Assembly (NCBI GenBank): GCA_026770615.1
Contig: MU631340.1
Coordinates: 480,517-508,091 of the forward strand
Direction: 5' to 3'
DNA length: 27,575 nucleotides
Origin: Pavlovales sp. CCMP2436
Taxonomy: Eukaryota > Haptophyta > Pavlovophyceae > Pavlovales
Of the stretch, positions 9,217 to 17,823 are shown piece after piece. Positions within the stretch are counted from its first letter, which is position 1. Each line of letters starts with the position of its first letter. Below the pieces are notes generated by a model. The model did no database searches. It saw only the letters and a list, made by a program, of their open reading frames with translations, and was not told the origin of the DNA. Position numbers and translations under genes: made by a program.

Positions 9217-9657
9217 GGTCACCCCCTGTCAGAGGATAACCACCCTCAGAGCGCTTCGCCGAAGACAACAACGAAATGTGGCCAGTAACATTTTAAATAG
9301 ATGCATCTGCAGTAGATTCGTATCTAACTTTTTACAAAAATGAACGCCCAATAGCTAACCTACTTCATAAAATTAGATACGGAAAATTCAGAATGCTATC
9401 CAATAATTCTCACATTTGAAAATATTTCTTCGTTGTGCTAAATACTGTATCCACCAATCCCCCCTTTAAAAAAGATCACGTAGTTAGTTACTAATTTACC
9501 ACCCCACGCATTCAAACTCACAAATTTCGGATACATTTTTAAAATAGAGCTCTACGAGACGAATCCAGCAAGCCTAGAGCGAGCTCTGTCTTAAATTATG
9601 GAGGCGCACAGTGCTCAGGATGGTCGTCCCCCACTTGCGGACTGACAGGGGGTGACC
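9217..9657. mobile_element. MITE-like element with perfect 16-bp terminal inverted repeats
   Basis: GGTCACCCCCTGTCAG at 9217-9232 is the exact reverse complement of CTGACAGGGGGTGACC at 9642-9657. The 441-bp element is AT-rich inside and has no ORF. Weak inverted similarity continues inward (ACCACCCTCAGAG against ACCATCCTGAGC on the other strand). The flanks show at most a GA/GA dinucleotide as a possible target duplication, so the superfamily is undetermined. Confidence 0.6.
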
Positions 9658-9782
9658 GAAGCCATCGCCAACTACAATTGTTTATATTACAATAATAAAT
9701 AACTAACTAGTATTCATTATGTAAGCAAGGTCTGAGAGACAGAAACTCCAGTCTGCGCCTTTGGGTCAACATCCAAATTACA

Positions 9783-9942
9783 GGGGATCGCGGGCAATAA
9801 GAACGGCGGGTTTTGAGGCTGAGGCTGAGTTTCTAGCAAATTACATACAAACAATGGTTAAATTTTTGTTTAAATTACGATTGAAGGGCTAAAAGCGAGG
9901 CTCAGTTTCTTAACGCGACGGTTTCTTATTGCCCGCGATCCC
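9783..9942. repeat. Short inverted-repeat unit, arms GGGATCGCGGGCAATAAGAA
   Basis: The arm at 9784-9803 is exactly complementary to 9923-9942, and similarity extends slightly outward (TACA-GGGGATC against TACAAGGGATC on the opposite strand). The interior is about 120 bp with repeated GAGGCT(G/C)AG motifs. The size suits a very small non-autonomous element or a cruciform. Confidence 0.6.
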
Positions 9943-9945
9943 TTG

Positions 9946-10010
9946 TAGTGGCCAGTCCGGGGGGAATTCGATAAAAGTCCGGTGAATATCCTCCGGAACA
10001 ACTCAGGAAC
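9946..10010 (+). repeat. Dispersed repeat family 1, copy 1
   Basis: GTGGCCAGTCCGGGG, then TCCGGTGAA(T/A)ATCCT and CCGGAACAACTC recur in the same order and strand at 14515-14577. The copies differ by a small gap in the middle. Confidence 0.65.
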
Positions 10011-10013
10011 CGG

Positions 10014-10096
10014 AAGTGGTACCGCGGAGTTAGATGCAGATTCGTGGTGAATGGTGCCCCATTCACTAATCTGCATCTAACTCCGCGGCACCACTT
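10014..10096. repeat. 29-bp near-perfect inverted repeat forming a long hairpin
   Basis: The arms are 10014-10042 and 10068-10096, complementary at 28 of 29 positions (one T/C change near the outer end). The 25-nt loop itself contains GTGAATGG/CCATTCAC, so the whole segment can fold into an extended stem. It abuts dispersed repeat family 1. The function is unknown; it could be the core of a foldback element. Confidence 0.8.
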
Positions 10097-10230
10097 CGGG
10101 AACCATGACTTACTTTTCGCTTCTGAACGCTGAGAATCGAAAATGTTAGTTACATTAAGTATATTGTCGACCCTAGAGGCACCTGAGAGGCACACGAGGT
10201 GAGCTCCGACCGTCGAGGAGGGATCTGCTC

Positions 10231-10341
10231 GACATCAGCTATTGACACTTAGCGCGCAGGGGTGACCGCAATGTCTACTTCTTTGTCCCGGCCACCATTT
10301 TTCCCCCTCCCCAGTGCGGAATCGTGCCACTAATTCGGATT
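10231..10341 (+). repeat. Dispersed repeat family 2, copy 1
   Basis: This segment matches the reverse complement of 19960-20070 over about 111 bp. Shared landmarks are ACACTTAGCGCGCAGGGG, a CCCGSCC block, CCCCAGTGCGGAATCG and GCCACTAATTCGGAT. By eye identity is about 80 percent with few gaps. Confidence 0.7.
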
Positions 10342-11325
10342 ACGACCTCCTTGATAGCTGCATTTTATGAGCCTATTTAACTACTTCATTTATTAATATT
10401 TATAGTTAGATATACTTATGACCAAGGCGAAGAAAGAGCTGCCGTGCACCGCAATTATGAATTAAGCTGAAAAAGTCACGCATGCAGGGTTACAGTGCTG
10501 CACAAAACCTCGTGACGTCGAAGGGCGGACCAGAGGCGCAAGATGGCCGTCCGCTCCGCTGCTCGCAATGAACCTACCAACTGTGCGCCTGCGGCAGCGG
10601 CTCGTATCGCGCACAGTAGGCCAACGCCGGTCGCAATTCACTCGGCGCCGTCGGTACGCACGGTGTTCCCTCGTGTAACAAGCAGGACACCATCATGGCG
10701 CACAAGCCCGGCGCGCGCCCGCGCGCGTGACCGTGCGCGCGCTCCCGTCGCGCACGCTGCCGCCCGTGTGCAGGCAAGGAGGTTACGAGGTGCTCGAAGG
10801 TGCAGAACAAGAGCTACCTGCGCGCGTAAAGTTCGAGGAGGAGGGGCGACGAGGACGACAATGTTGTGCGTCTGCAGCGCGCCACAGCGCGCAGTCTAAG
10901 AAAAATCAGCGCTGTTCAATTTTGAATGGACATCCCTGATTTTCGAAACGTATATAGAATTAGGCTCTAAATACTTTAATAATCTGACTCTATACTGACT
11001 AAAGCTCCGGAAGAACTATGAAGTTATCTTTAAGATCTGCACGCTATTATAGCGGCAGTGCAAGAGCCGAGCCCTAGCGCCCGCTGGTGGGCGAATTTGA
11101 TACTTATAATACACAGACTGGTCAAACTGACAGTTGGCTAACCGAGGTCCACGGTCCCCGCCCGGCGGGTACCGCAGGGTCCCAAACTCCGACCACGCCC
11201 ACGGGGGGGCTGGGTTCGGCCTCGGGTGTGCCCAGAGATGGCGCCATCCGCGGCCGGACTGGTCATGAGCCCACCCCCCAACCAAGGGTGCACCTACTTG
11301 GAAAGGCGAGCAGTGATCGCAGCAC

Positions 11326-13006
11326 CTACTTGGACAAGCCGTTCGGGTTCTTCTTGAAGAACTCGTCGATCCACTCGGGCGTGACCGACTTGGGCCGCTC
11401 GAGCGGCAGGCCGAGCGCGCGGTCCCAGAAGAGCTGAGCGAGCACGCCGTACGCGCGGCCCACACCGAAGAGCACGGTGTAGAACTCGTGCTCGGTAAAG
11501 CCGTAGTGCTGCAGCAGTACGCCTGAGTGCGAGTCGACGTTGGGGTACGGGTTCTTCGTCTTGCCGTGCTCCGTCAGCACGCCGGGCATCACCTGGTAAA
11601 TCGTTTCCACGATTTTGAACAGCTCGTCGTTGGGCAGGTGCTTGAGCGCGAATTCGCGCTGGCACGTGTACCGCGGGTCTGTCTTGCGCAGTACGGCGTG
11701 GCCGTAGCCCGGGATCACCTGCCCGCTGTTGAGCGTCTCCCACGCGAACTCGGTGATAGTCTCCTTGTTGACCTCCTTGCCGCGCGCCTTAAAGGTCTTC
11801 TGCAGCTCCAGGATCCAGCCGAGCACCTCCTGATTGGCCAGGCCGTGCAGCGGGCCGGCGAGCGCGTTGAATCCGCCTGCGAGTGCGAGGTACGGGTCGG
11901 AGAGCGTGGAGCCCACAAGGTGCGTGGCGTGCGCCGAGGCGTTGCCTCCCTCGTGGTCGGAATGGATAGTGATGTACAGCCGCATCAGCTCGTCCAGCCC
12001 CTCGTTCGAGTGACCCAGCATGCGGTTGAAGTTGGCGGAGTAGTCGAGCTTCGGGTCCGTGCGGCCCACCACGCCGTCGTGGTACTTGCAGCGGTAGATG
12101 AGGGCGGACACCTCGGGCAGCCGCGCGATCAGGTTCATCGAGTCCTCGTACACGTGCTCCCAGTAGGAGGACTTGTGCGCGCCCTTGGCATACGCCTTCT
12201 GGAACTCACTGTCAGTCTGCAGCGCGAGCACCGCCATTGAGAGCTGCGTCATCGGGTGCATATTCTTTGGCAAGGAGCGGATGAGGGGCTCCACGTGCGC
12301 GGGCAGCTTGGCGCGGTCGGCCAGATCCTTAGTCACCATCGCCACCTGCTCGGAGTTGGGGACCTCGCCAGTAAGCAGCAGCCAGAGGAGGCCCTCGGGC
12401 ATCGGCTCGTCCTCCACGCGCCCAGAGAAGGTGGGAAGCTTGACCTGCAGATCTGGGATCGTGAACCCGCGGAAACGGATGCCCTGCGCAGAGAGGCGCG
12501 GGCACGGATGGCCGGGGATAGCATCAGCGGCCGATGGACTGGCGGCGCTATCAGGCACGGGACCAGCGCATGGCGCTTGCGAGCATCCCACTCGCGTCCG
12601 CGTCGGGCTGCGGGCGCACCTCCTCCGGGTCGAGCAGCGAGGTCTCCCAGACCATACACTTGATGCTACGCGCGCCGCCCATGCACTGGTCGAGCGTGAC
12701 GTGGTCGATGATCTTGTTGCCGTGGTTCTGCTTCATCGCCTTCCAGGCAGCCTGCTTGCCTGGGATCTGCGCCGCAAGCACCTCCTTGAGGCTCTGCGCG
12801 GCGGGCGCAGCCGCAGGGGGTGCAGCGGGAGTGCGGGCGTCAGCACGCCGCGCAGCCTACAAAGAGCCACACCCGGCAGCTGCGGGCCCAGAACCAGCGG
12901 GCGTAGCAGTAGCGTGCATGGAAGGGCTGCCGCGGCACACCTTGGTAGACAGGGCGCGCGCGCCCGCGCGCGCGCCGCCGCGCGAGATGCAGATGCCCGT
13001 CAACAT
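11326..13006 (-). CDS. CS: Mitochondrial citrate synthase, three exons
   Basis: The model on the minus strand is 13006-12941, 12856-12620 and 12483-11326, giving 486 aa. It condenses oxaloacetate and acetyl-CoA in the TCA cycle. Exon 1 (22 aa) ends ARALSTK, a mitochondrial presequence; exon 2 encodes [17 protein letters not shown] to LLDPEE; exon 3 resumes with [10 protein letters not shown], exactly where the family reads DP(D/E)EGIRFRG. Both introns (84 and 136 nt) are phase 0, with donors GTGTGC and GTGCGC and acceptors TTTGTAG and TGCGCAG. Catalytic residues are intact: H314 ([10 protein letters not shown]), H363 ([15 protein letters not shown]) and D418 (NVDSHSGV), with spacing close to animal CS. 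The C-terminus GLPLERPKS is full length. The enzyme belongs to the eukaryotic mitochondrial type. Exon 1 is the least certain part, chosen by presequence quality and phase. The gene is divergent from the Apd1/Aim32 gene across 315 bp. Confidence 0.93.
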
Positions 13007-13321
13007 CACCCGAAAATTCGCCTCCGCAAGATGCAGTCCGTCTACAGCACTTTTAAAAGCAAACGGGCGATAGAGAATCCACATTGGGCTCGCAGGCCCG
13101 CCCGGCGCGGCGGGTGAACTGCTAGCGAGCGCAGCATGCGCGACGCTCCGCGCCCCTCTTCGTTGCGCGCCGCCCCACCACGCCTCCCCGTGCCCAGGCA
13201 ATATTTCCTGGTGTTGCGGCAGCACAAAAAATACGATGCCTTTGGGGCGATCTTGAGATCAGCTCGGCAAGGGAAAGGAGCAGATCAGGGGGCGCCGTTG
13301 TCCTGTCGGTGCTCAGTAGCG
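13007..13321. promoter_or_regulatory. Divergent intergenic region between citrate synthase and the Apd1/Aim32 gene
   Basis: The two start codons face away from each other across 315 bp. An in-frame ATG at 13136 could extend the downstream protein by 62 aa, but that extension shows no targeting signal at its very N-terminus. No TATA box is evident. Confidence 0.4.
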
Positions 13322-14239
13322 ATGCGGACGGCTTTGCGCAACACGCTGGTTCTCAGCTCGGTGCTGGGCGCGTGGTGCTTCCGTGCTCACCGCCACCTCA
13401 CCCGGCGGCTGCGCACGGGCCCGTCGGCCATCCGCTGCTCGGACGCGGTCCGCGCTGCGACGGATGACGCGGATTTGGGGTTCGCGCGCAAGGAGGTGGG
13501 CATCGAGGATCTCGCGGGCACGTGTACGCCGCACGATCGGCATCTCTTCGTCTTGACCGAGGTGTCGCCCTCCGCTTGGCCGCCCAAGTGGGAGGAGAGC
13601 GAGGGCCTTCCTTCGGCGCTCGCCAAGGCGCTCAAGTCGCGCAAAGGCCTACCGATCAAGGTCAAGGTTACCGCGGCCACGCTCGCCGCGGGCGCGGGCG
13701 ATGCGCCCGGTGACGTGCTCATGTACCCAGACGGTGTGCGCGTGCGGAACGTCACGCCGGCAGACGCAGAGGCGCTCATGGACCTGGTCACCTCCCTGCC
13801 TAAGGGCGGACTCGCCGCCGACACGCCGCTCCTGGGCGCAGGCGGGCTGGCACTCGAGCCCGCGCAGGCGCGCGCAGGTGGAACGCCCGCGGCCGTCTTC
13901 ATCTGCGCGCACACCTCGCGTGACAAGCGCTGTGGCCTGATCGGTCCCGCGCTGCGCGACATCTTTGCCGACGAGCTCGCCGTCGCCGGCCGGCAGGACG
14001 TGCCAGTGCGGATGGTGAGCCACGTTGGCGGGCACGTATACGCGGGCAATGTGATCGTGTACGCGCAGGCGCAGGGGCACTGGTACGGCTACGTCGACCC
14101 AGGTGCGGCCGCCGAGCTCGTGCGTGAGCACATCGTCGGCGGGACGCCGCTGATCCGCTGGAAATTGTGGCGCGGGGAGGTGGGGTTGAGCGAGGAGGAG
14201 CAGAAAGCCAAATGCGAGGCGTGCGACAAGAGATGTTGA
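13322..14239 (+). CDS. Apd1/Aim32-type [2Fe-2S] thioredoxin-like ferredoxin (sucrase/ferredoxin-like family)
   Basis: 305 aa from ATG 13322. The family (PF06999; yeast Apd1 and Aim32 prototypes) binds a [2Fe-2S] cluster with two cysteines and two histidines and is linked to redox homeostasis. The diagnostic segments are present: VFICAHTSRDKRCGLIGPAL with C195 and C204, and MVSHVGGHVYAGNVIVYA with H234 and H238, spaced as in the bis-histidinyl site. GHWYGYVDP follows and completes the fold. The N-terminus is a hydrophobic segment ending GAWC-FRAHRHLTRRLR. It could be a mitochondrial presequence or a signal peptide followed by a Phe-initiated, basic plastid transit peptide; sequence alone does not decide. 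The C-terminal tail KCEACDKRC adds three cysteines outside the known cluster site. ATG 13136 is an alternative start. Confidence 0.85.
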   Translation: MRTALRNTLVLSSVLGAWCFRAHRHLTRRLRTGPSAIRCSDAVRAATDDADLGFARKEVGIEDLAGTCTPHDRHLFVLTEVSPSAWPPKWEESEGLPSALAKALKSRKGLPIKVKVTAATLAAGAGDAPGDVLMYPDGVRVRNVTPADAEALMDLVTSLPKGGLAADTPLLGAGGLALEPAQARAGGTPAAVFICAHTSRDKRCGLIGPALRDIFADELAVAGRQDVPVRMVSHVGGHVYAGNVIVYAQAQGHWYGYVDPGAAAELVREHIVGGTPLIRWKLWRGEVGLSEEEQKAKCEACDKRC

Positions 14240-14774
14240 GCGCCGGCCCCCTCTGCTCTTCGTCCGAGGGGCCTGCCCTGCCCTCACGTCGTTGTATTGA
14301 CTACCGTATTATTATTGCGAGCTGCAGGCGCGGGCTGGGCTGATGAGCGATCGCCGATTGAGACGCGGCCGTCGCGGCGCCGCCGCTTTATTGGTGGCTA
14401 TTTGGGGGGGAATAAATATGATGCCGCGGTGCTGTGAGTTTGACGATTGGGCTAGCGCTAACCTTATAATCAAGTTTGGCCTGGCCTCAGTGGTGAGGGT
14501 CGAAATCCGGGAATTAGTGGCCAGTCCGGGGAAAATCTGTCGGAAATTTCCGGTGAAAATCCTGCGGAACAACTCGAATGCATGGCCGGTGTCGCCTCTT
14601 GTCCGGAATGCCGAACAATGCAACTTCTGAACTAACTAACTATCCTGATATGCATAGCTAATTGCGCCGTGCAGACGCGCGCGAAGTCCGGCAGAGCGCA
14701 ATGAGTCGATGCAAGCGCGCGCTGGTGCCCTCCATGCACAGTGCCCAGACCCGGAGCATAGGCTCTCTCGCCGC
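14240..14774. other. Intergenic between two convergent genes
   Basis: No supported gene. The segment contains a copy of dispersed repeat family 1 at 14515-14577, preceded by unique AT-rich sequence. Confidence 0.45.
14515..14577 (+). repeat. Dispersed repeat family 1, copy 2
   Basis: Same orientation as 9946-10010, sharing AGTGGCCAGTCCGGGG, TCCGGTGAAAATCCT and CGGAACAACTC. This copy is preceded by GGGAATT, echoing the GAATTAGTGGC boundary of repeat family 2. Confidence 0.65.
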
Positions 14775-17574
14775 TCATTGCTCCTGTCCGGCCGGATGCG
14801 CCCCCGGCCGCGACGACGGCGAGAACGAGTAGTTGGCCCAGCGCCGCACTTTCTCTGCGGACGATGGCGGCGCGCCCCGCGTGCCCGAGCCGGCCGTGCT
14901 CTCAGCGCCGCGTGTGGGAGGGAAGCTTGCCTCAGCGCCGGCCGCGCCGCCGTACGGGAACTTGCGCTGGTAGGAGCTCGGCGGCGGTGGCGTCCCGCCG
15001 GGCGGCGCATCCCGGGGCGCACGCGGCGACGCGAACGGCTCGTGCGCGACCCCGCCGTACCCTGCTGCGCCTGCACCGTAGCTGCCGCCGCCGCCGTGAG
15101 GGAGCTCTTCGTCGTCCTCGTCCTGCCCGCCGCGCGCGCCACCCGCCGGCCCGCCGTGCTGCCAGCCGAAGCGCGCCTGCGCGTAGGCTGCGCGCGCACC
15201 CGGCGAGGCGTGCGAGGCGTGCTGCCGCGTGCGCGAGGCGGCGGGCGAGGCGCCGGCGCCCGCCGCCTCCGCCGAGCCGTACCAGCCGGCGCCGTACCGA
15301 CCGCCGCCGCCGGGCGCACCGCCACCGTTCGCGGCGGCGGACGCGGCGGCGGTGGCGGCGGCGGTGGCGGCGGTCGCGTCGCGCTGCGCGCGCTGCGCGG
15401 CGTGGGCGTGGAGGTAGGCGCTCCGCTTGGCCTCGTCGGAGAGGAGCTCGAAGGCCTCCGACAGGCGGCGGAACATGTGGTGCGCGCGCGCCGAGTCCTC
15501 GGCCGAGCCGCCCGTGTGCTTGTCTGGGTGCCAGCGCAGGCACTGCGCGCGGTACGCCTTGCGCAGCGCGCCCTCGTCTGCGGGGGGGGCGAGCGAGGCG
15601 ACGTCGAGCTCGAGCACCTCGCACGGGTCCGCGTCGCGCAGCGCACGCGCCCGGTCGCGCAACTCGGCCCACTCCGAGGCAGGCGCGCCGCCCGGCGGCG
15701 GCTCCGTGCTCATCGCCAGCTTGACGAGCTCATCGTACGAGCCGGTCGCCTTGTCGAAGTCGTGCAGCTCCATCTGTGCGGCGACGAAGGGACAGTAGGG
15801 GCCAGGAAAGAGTTAGAGCAGCAGCAGCAGCAGCAGTAGCAGTAGCAGCAGCAGCAGCGGCAGCAGCAGCAGCAGCGGCAGCTCGCACCTGGCACTGCGC
15901 GCGCTGGATTAGTGCGTTCGGGTAGCCCGCCTGCTGCGCGAGGGCCAGCTCGCACTGCGTCAGCGCCTCGAGGTGCAGCCCATCCTTAAACGCCGCGCGC
16001 GCCCAGTTGTAGTGGATCGTCGCAAGGTTGGCGCGCTCAATGGGCACGCCGTGCAGCGAGCCGCCTGCCCCGGAGCGGCGCAGGATCTCGCCGTAGGCCG
16101 CGCGCGACTCGGCGTAGCGCCCTCCCTTGTAGAGCCCGTTGGCCGAGCGGACCAGCGACCAGAAGACGAGCGAACTGTCCGCGAAGATGGCCGCCACCGA
16201 GGCGACCGCCGCCACCGAGGCGCTCCCCGCCGAGTCGCTCGGGTCGGACGGGCGCGCCGCCTGCGCCGCCAGGTCCTCCGCTCTCTGCCCACGCGCGTCA
16301 CGGAGCAGCAGCGAAGCCCCGTGCCGCAGCAGCACCTCCAGCGCGGTTGCGTTGGACACGAGCGCGGCCACGTGTAGCGCCGTGCGGCCTGCCTCGTCCA
16401 CCGCGTCCGCTGGGCCGCCCACCGAGAGCGCCGCCGAGATGGCAGCCTCGCCCGCGCCCACGGCGACGAGCGCGTGCAGCGCTGTCGCGCGCTGTGCCAG
16501 TGCGCCAGCCGGCGCCCCCGCGGCGGCCGACATCGCAGCGGCTGCGGCCACGTCCACGGCGGAGAGCGGCGCGTCGACTGCTGCGCCGAGCGCCTGCAGC
16601 GCCCTCACGATCGACAACTCGGGCCGCGGCAACTCAGCGCCGGCGGCTTCACGCGCGCTGAGTAGCAGCCGTAGTAGCGCCGACGAGAGCGTCGCGTCGA
16701 GCGGCGGAATCTCGCCGAGGTGGGCAGCGCCGCCACCTGCAGCCTCCGTCGCAGGGCTGCGCGCCGCCTCCGCCGACGGCGGCGCGCCGCCAAGTGGAGA
16801 GGGCGTGCTCGCAACCTCAGAGGCGGCCGAGTGAGGAGACGAGCGCAACGACGAGGGGGAGCGCCACGGCTCAGCGCCGCTGCGAGCGCCACTGACACCG
16901 AGCGCGGGCGCGAGCAGAGCGGAGGGCGAGAGGATGTCGGCCAGGCGGACCAAGTCACCCGCGCTTGCCGCGTCGAGTAGCGCGTCGCGTCCGAGGGAGC
17001 CCACTTTGTCTACGAGGGCCTCGGCGCGGACGAGGACGTCACCTTCGCTGCCGCTTGGCTCGCCGCCCGCTCCCGTCTCGCCCTCCTTGCCCGCCCGGCC
17101 GGCGATGGCGCTGGTCGTGTCTGGCGGCATGTTCTCCTTCTGCCCACGGAGCGTGTCGGCGACGCCCGCCGTCGACGAGGCGGTCGAGGCGAGGAGCTGC
17201 GCTGTTTTCGTGGCAAGTGCCGACAGCTCGAATCGCGTCTGCACGAGCTCTCGCGCGAGGGCGCGCGCGTCCGCAGCGCCGTGCGTGTGCGTCGACGGCT
17301 CTCGCTGCGCAGCGACCCGGTGCCGCTGCACCTCCGCCTCACGCACCTGGAGCATCCGCTGCAGGTCGGCGTTCTCGTCGCGCAGGCGGTCACGCTCCTT
17401 GCGCACCCAGCTGACCAGCAGCTGCATCTCCGAGTTCTCGTGCTCGACGTGGCCCAACTTGTCCTCAAGCGCGCGCAGCTGCGTCTCGGACTGCTCCCGC
17501 TTCAGCTCCTGCTCGTCCTCCAAATCCCGCGCCAGCTCGAGAAGGCGCAGCGTGATCCTCGTGGTGGGCGACAT
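14775..17574 (-). CDS. J-domain co-chaperone with coiled coil, ankyrin and TPR regions, two exons
   Basis: The model is exon 17574-15889 joined to 15773-14775, giving 894 aa. The intron (115 nt, phase 0; donor GTGCGA, acceptor CCGCACAG) interrupts a TPR helix, and splicing restores AQCQ/MELHDFDKATG. Regions in order: heptad-rich coiled coil (1 to about 90); low-complexity Ala/Ser/Pro linker; ankyrin-like repeats at about 360-430 (DEAGRTALHVAALVSNATAL and neighbours); TPR repeats at about 468-587 (SANGLYKGGRYAESRAAYGE, ALTQCELALAQQAGYPNAL); J-domain at about 612-690 with the HPD tripeptide at 644-646 (RWHPDKHT); then a Gly/Ala/Pro-rich tail. TPR next to J resembles DNAJC7-type Hsp70/Hsp90 co-chaperones, and the HPD motif implies stimulation of Hsp70 ATPase. 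The coiled coil and ankyrin regions are additions to that layout. Cellular location is unknown; no targeting signal is seen. Confidence 0.85.
15817..15882 (+). repeat. Imperfect AGC/CTG trinucleotide tract inside an intron
   Basis: About 22 triplets of AGC with a few AGT and CGG interruptions. It lies wholly inside the 115-nt intron of the J-domain gene, directly next to the donor, and reads as CTG on the transcribed strand. Confidence 0.9.
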
Positions 17575-17823
17575 CTCTAGCGCGGGCCCGGAGACAGGCT
17601 CGGCTGGTCGGCGGCGGGGCTCGGATGTCGGCGGGCTCGGCTGCTTTCACGTGAAGTCAACAGCTTTCGCCTTTCGCGGGGCCGTTCAAAGTCAAGCTGT
17701 TTTTTTAATCTACGGTTGTATTATGTATGTTATTCTGGTAGCCTGGGGCGCAGTCTCTGCGTCCAGGTGGTCAGCATCTGAACGTCACTCTGTTGAGCTA
17801 TAGTGTCAACTTGCGTTGGTACC
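17575..17823. promoter_or_regulatory. Divergent intergenic region with a G-box palindrome
   Basis: About 250 bp between the J-domain gene (minus) and the 181-aa ORF (plus). TTCACGTGAA at 17646-17655 is a perfect palindrome containing the CACGTG E/G-box, and TTTCGCGG follows at about 17673. These are candidate transcription factor sites for the J-domain gene; the assignment is inferred. Confidence 0.35.

Larger units (their letters stand above)
9069..11325. other. Repeat-rich, mostly AT-rich intergenic region
   Basis: No convincing coding frame. The segment holds a MITE-like element (9217-9657), a short inverted-repeat unit (9783-9942), members of two dispersed repeat families (9946-10010 and 10231-10341) and a strong hairpin (10014-10096). 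From 10540 to 10900 it becomes GC-rich with overlapping Arg/Ala-rich ORFs that look like composition artefacts. A GC-rich block at 11150-11290 lies just 3' of citrate synthase. Confidence 0.5.

Noticed and set aside
10014..10096. Rho-independent terminator
   Set aside because: The hairpin is strong but has no U tract, and the surrounding genes are eukaryotic, so a bacterial terminator makes no sense.
10543..10939. ORFs of 118 and 70 aa in a GC-rich island
   Set aside because: Overlapping Arg/Ala-rich frames on both strands, no domain, no splice or targeting logic; more likely composition.
13136..13321. Upstream ATG as the start of the Apd1/Aim32 protein
   Set aside because: The extension lies in the divergent promoter region and hides the good targeting-peptide N-terminus at 13322; kept only as an alternative.
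14343..14630. 95-aa plus ORF in the convergent spacer
   Set aside because: It runs straight through dispersed repeat family 1 and has no domain or codon bias.
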